Positions 61,303 to 64,000 of a stretch of 64,000 bases of DNA are shown piece by piece. The stretch lies in assembly GCF_024199795.1 (NCBI RefSeq), contig NZ_JANADK010000001.1, positions 8,246,001 to 8,310,000 on the forward strand. Reading direction: 5' to 3'. Source of the stretch: Bradyrhizobium sp. CCGB01 (GTDB lineage Bacteria > Pseudomonadota > Alphaproteobacteria > Rhizobiales > Xanthobacteraceae). A program made the position numbers and the translations under genes. The first letter of the stretch is position 1. Every line of letters begins with the position of its first letter. The notes beneath the pieces were generated by a model. The model saw only the letters and a program-made list of their open reading frames with translations, was not told the origin of the DNA and made no database searches.

Positions 61303-61767
61303 TCAAAAGCGGACAGTCATGCCGACATGGCTCGATGTGAATCCGAGTCGCTTGTAGAAGCGCTGCGCATCGACGCGCGTCTGATGCGTCAGCAGTTCGA
61401 CCAGATTGCAGCCGCGCGCTTTCGCTTCCGCGACGGCCCATTGCACCAACTGCTCACCGATGCCGCGGCTGCGGCAATCGGAAGCAACGCGAACGTCTTC
61501 GAGCAGACCGCGGATACCGCCTTGCGAGCTGATGCCCGGCAGGATCGCAAGTTGCAGGCAGCCGACCACCCTGCCCTCGCTCTCGGCGACGACGAGCGTG
61601 AGATTCTGATCGCGCTCGACCCGCTCGAACGCCTGGTAATAGGACGCAGGCAGCGGATCCTCGATGCGCTCGCGGGCGCGACCGAGATGATCGTCGGCCA
61701 GCATGGCGACGATCGCCGCAACGTCATCGCGGCGCGCGGGACGGATGGAGACGGACTTGTCGTTCAT
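61303..61767 (-). CDS. GNAT-family N-acetyltransferase
   Basis: 154 aa. 'GLLEDVRVASDCRSRGIGEQLVQWAVAEAKARGCNLVELLTHQTRVDAQRFYKRLGF' is motif A with the R-x-x-G-x-G acetyl-CoA loop. The N-terminal 'VSIRPARRDDVAAIVAMLADDHLGRARE' is typical of small-molecule acetylators. It is 18 bp downstream of the GST gene on the same strand, so probably co-transcribed. Substrate unknown. Confidence 0.88.
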   Translation of the reverse strand: MNDKSVSIRPARRDDVAAIVAMLADDHLGRARERIEDPLPASYYQAFERVERDQNLTLVVAESEGRVVGCLQLAILPGISSQGGIRGLLEDVRVASDCRSRGIGEQLVQWAVAEAKARGCNLVELLTHQTRVDAQRFYKRLGFTSSHVGMTVRF

Positions 61768-61785
61768 GTCGGGAAAACTCCAGGC

Positions 61786-62376
61786 TCAGCGCGCCGGCGG
61801 AAGGCCGAGCCAGGCTTCGACCTCGCCGATCCAGCGGCGGACGGCTGCATGACGGCCAAGATCGAAGCCGCCTTCATGCGCGAGACGCGTATAGGCGAGC
61901 AGCGAGACGTCGGCGAGCGAGACCTCTTCGCCGGCGAAGAAGCGGCTCGCCGCAAGATGCTGCTCCATGCGGTCGAGCGCCGCATAGCCGCGCTTGACCT
62001 TTTCCGCGTCGAGCTCGGATGTGTCCTTGCCGAGATAGACGAGCTGGAAGCGGCACACCGCGATATAGGGCTCGTGGCTGTACTGTTCCCAGAACAGCCA
62101 TTCATCCATCTTGGCCGCGGTGAAGGCGTCGTGCGGAACGAGCGCACTGTCGCGCGCGAGATAGCGGATGATGGCGTTGGACTGCGCCAGCGTGCGGCCG
62201 TCGTCGAATGCGACGGTGGGCACCTGGCCGGCGCCGTTCATCTTGAGGAATTGCGGCGTGCGCGTCTCGCCCTTGCGGGTATCGACGTCGATCCACTGGT
62301 AAGGCAGCGCGAGCTTGTCGCAGACCCACTTTACCTTCAGGCAATTGCCGGAATTCGTGTCGCCGTAGATCTTCAT
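61786..62376 (-). CDS. Glutathione S-transferase
   Basis: 196 aa from 62376. Thioredoxin-like N-terminal domain with the catalytic Ser/Cys-type start 'MKIYGDTNSGNCLKVKWVCDKLALPYQWIDVD' and cis-Pro 'GAGQVPTVAFDDGRTLAQSNAIIRYLAR', then an all-helical C-terminal domain 'RFFAGEEVSLADVSLLAYTRLAHEGGFDL'. Active in detoxification or thiol transfer in the cytoplasm. It leads a two-gene unit with the GNAT gene. Confidence 0.9.
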   Translation of the reverse strand: MKIYGDTNSGNCLKVKWVCDKLALPYQWIDVDTRKGETRTPQFLKMNGAGQVPTVAFDDGRTLAQSNAIIRYLARDSALVPHDAFTAAKMDEWLFWEQYSHEPYIAVCRFQLVYLGKDTSELDAEKVKRGYAALDRMEQHLAASRFFAGEEVSLADVSLLAYTRLAHEGGFDLGRHAAVRRWIGEVEAWLGLPPAR

Positions 62377-62449
62377 CGCCGCCGCCCCACTTTGGAGCGA
62401 CAGAGCATCAGGACTGACAAGGCCTGTCAATCACCCCCGGCGTACAAGA

Positions 62450-63277
62450 TCAGAACTTGTAGCCGAGGCCGGCGCGGACGGTGTTGATGCTGGTGTCGAC
62501 CGCCGAGGTAAAGCGGATGTATTCGTACTCGGCCCGCATGAACACGCCACCGACCAGGTTGATGTCGACGCCAAGGCCCGCAGTGTAGCCGTAGATCAGG
62601 TGATTGTGCTGGGCATCCGTCGAGCTCAACGGTACCAGCGCCGTGTAAGTCCCCAACTGGGTCGTGCTGACACGATCCTGCACATTGGCCGTGCGCACAA
62701 TGTCGGCGTTGCCGAGCGCGAGCCCGCCGAACATGTAGGGCAGGAAGCATCCCCAGGCGTAGGCGGCGCGACCGCGGAACGTTCCCATGTCGCTGATGCT
62801 GATCGAGGACGTGGAGGTCGCCGTGACATCATGGAAGTTACCGTCGGACAGAGCAGTGGCGCTGACCCGTCTCTCGCTGGCCGACGACATTCCGCCGAAC
62901 TTGCCATGCAACCAACTCACTTCGAGACCCAACACGACGTCGTCCCACTGCGCGTTGTACCCGACGAAGGCACCGAAGCCGCTACTGCGCTGCGAAGCCT
63001 TGCCGAGTCCGAGATTCCACTGAGACACGCCCATCGAACTCTCGATCAACGTATCGGCCAGCAGCGCCGCCATCATGTTGCTGGTCGAGCCGTTGAAGTT
63101 CTCGTCCGACGAGCCATAGCCGGCCTGGGCGCCGATATAGCTTCCCTGCCAATTGACGTAGGATTTGCTCAAGCCGTCGGTCACGCTGCCGCGCAGGATG
63201 GGAAGATCGGAGAGATCGGCCGCATGCGCGGCAGACACCGTCCCCAGCATCGCCACCGCCAACAAAAGCCTACGCAT
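62450..63277 (-). CDS. Outer-membrane beta-barrel protein (Omp25/31-like)
   Basis: 275 aa from 63277. Signal peptide 'MRRLLLAVAMLGTVSAAHAADLSDLP' and 'NWQGSYIGAQAGYGSSDENF' lead into repeated amphipathic strands ending 'RAGLGYKF', the C-terminal aromatic sorting signal. It is a small outer-membrane barrel of the type abundant in bradyrhizobia. It is followed upstream by another barrel gene on the same strand, separated by a terminator-like palindrome. Confidence 0.85.
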   Translation of the reverse strand: MRRLLLAVAMLGTVSAAHAADLSDLPILRGSVTDGLSKSYVNWQGSYIGAQAGYGSSDENFNGSTSNMMAALLADTLIESSMGVSQWNLGLGKASQRSSGFGAFVGYNAQWDDVVLGLEVSWLHGKFGGMSSASERRVSATALSDGNFHDVTATSTSSISISDMGTFRGRAAYAWGCFLPYMFGGLALGNADIVRTANVQDRVSTTQLGTYTALVPLSSTDAQHNHLIYGYTAGLGVDINLVGGVFMRAEYEYIRFTSAVDTSINTVRAGLGYKF

Positions 63278-63391
63278 CCCGACGCTCCATCGAACTCGAA
63301 CTTTTCGCTCTTGATCATGGCCCGTTAACCTTAACCAATGGTTGCGCCGACCGCTTTCGTCGCCACTCGCCATGAAAAATACGCAAAGCAA

Positions 63392-63418
63392 AACGGCGCG
63401 GGATGATCCCGCGCCGTT
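63392..63418. terminator. 27-bp palindrome between the two barrel genes
   Basis: AACGGCGCGGGAT-G-ATCCCGCGCCGTT is a perfect inverted repeat with a one-base centre. On the minus strand it follows the barrel gene ending at 63464 and is followed by TTTTGC, so it probably terminates that gene. Confidence 0.75.
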
Positions 63419-63463
63419 AAGAAGTCCTAAGCGATGAGGCTTGTCAGTCGATAAGGCTTGCGA

Positions 63464-64000
63464 TCAGCCCTTGGTGACGAGCGGCGGCGGCATGTAGGCC
63501 GGCGGGCTGTTGAGATCCCAGCGCACGCCGAGCTTGACGTCGTGCGAGGTGATTTCCCTGACCCTGATCGAGGTCGGGCCCGAAGCGCTGTTGTCGAACA
63601 GGCGGTAGTTGCCGGGCGCCCCGTCGCCGAGATTCATGTAGCTGTAGGCCAGTTCGACGGTGAACCCGGGATTGACCTTGTAGGCGAGACCGGCGTGAGC
63701 GGCCCAGGCGAAGTTCCACTTTCCGTTGTCGCCGAAGTAGGCGACGCTGTTGTTGAGACCGGGGCTGTACGACACGCCATCGTCGCGGAAGCCGCTGATC
63801 TTGTTGTAGGAGCCGCCGACGCCGGCGCCGATGAACGGCGTGATGCACCACCAGGTGCCGAGGTCAACATAGGCGTTGGCCATCACGACCCACTCGGACT
63901 TGCTGCCGCTGTAATTGTTGACGCCGACGAAGCCGGGTCCAACGACGTTGTCGCTGCCGTGCAGAGTGGCTTTGCCCCTGTACTGGCCGATCACGTCCGT
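63464..64000 (-). CDS. Outer-membrane beta-barrel protein, 5' end outside the window
   Basis: The in-window part is 178 codons. Strand pattern such as 'WVVMANAYVDLGTWWCITPFIGAGVGGSYNK', 'FNFAWAAHAGLAYKVNPGFTVELAYSYMNLGD' and the C-terminal 'HDVKLGVRWDLNSPPAYMPPPLVTKG' fits a porin-like barrel; unusually, the chain extends about 14 residues past the last strand and does not end in an aromatic residue. The start and signal peptide lie past position 64000, so the apparent ATG at 63994 is internal. Confidence 0.75.
   Translation of the reverse strand, partial: TDVIGQYRGKATLHGSDNVVGPGFVGVNNYSGSKSEWVVMANAYVDLGTWWCITPFIGAGVGGSYNKISGFRDDGVSYSPGLNNSVAYFGDNGKWNFAWAAHAGLAYKVNPGFTVELAYSYMNLGDGAPGNYRLFDNSASGPTSIRVREITSHDVKLGVRWDLNSPPAYMPPPLVTKG

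Noticed and set aside
1..64000. CRISPR arrays
   Set aside because: No regularly spaced direct repeats of 23-47 bp were seen; the repeats found are scattered intergenic palindromes.

Overview
The window is a high-GC alphaproteobacterial chromosome segment. Gene content and order (carA and carB about 4 kb apart, greA, trxB, serC-serA, phasin, many outer-membrane beta-barrels), an EcfG-type promoter before dps, an A73 tRNA-His and the intergenic palindromic repeats point to Bradyrhizobium or a close relative. This rests on recognition of families, not on a database search.

Layout. 1-12 kb: a secreted LVIVD-repeat protein, an ArsR regulator with two SRPBCC genes under a palindromic operator, a DUF2189 membrane protein, a hybrid histidine kinase, a MarR/acyl-CoA ligase pair, an epoxide hydrolase, a YqeY-type protein and a hydrolase. 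12-25 kb: pyrimidine/arginine precursor synthesis (carA, carB), cupin, dps, a methyltransferase, a tRNA-like element, an ArsR/MFS divergent pair with two matching operators, greA, an Lrp/trxB divergent pair and a LysR gene. 25-33 kb: a DapA-family lyase, two tiny paralogous membrane proteins, an orphan ParA ATPase, an AEC carrier, TenA, a GNAT enzyme and a secreted caspase-like protein.

33.1-49.9 kb is a mobile island. A 17-bp copy of the 3' end of tRNA-His at 33113-33129 matches the tRNA-His gene at 49911-49987, and a tyrosine integrase lies beside the tRNA. Inside are a two-gene operon of a TIR-like (CAP12 type) protein and an AAA ATPase next to the left attachment site, a small serine recombinase, small membrane proteins, a DDE-less zinc-ribbon relative of IS1595 transposases, a tail-collar protein, an SF2 helicase, a large serine recombinase and a block of envelope genes. 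No capsid, portal or terminase gene is seen, so it is a phage remnant, satellite or integrative island rather than a complete prophage. The TIR/AAA pair is the best candidate for an undescribed system, probably anti-phage defence.

50-64 kb returns to ordinary chromosome: phasin, a large PAS kinase with a degenerate ATP lid, an FAD monooxygenase, a thiolase, serA and serC, a GNAT, a glutathione S-transferase and two outer-membrane beta-barrel genes, the last cut by the window edge.
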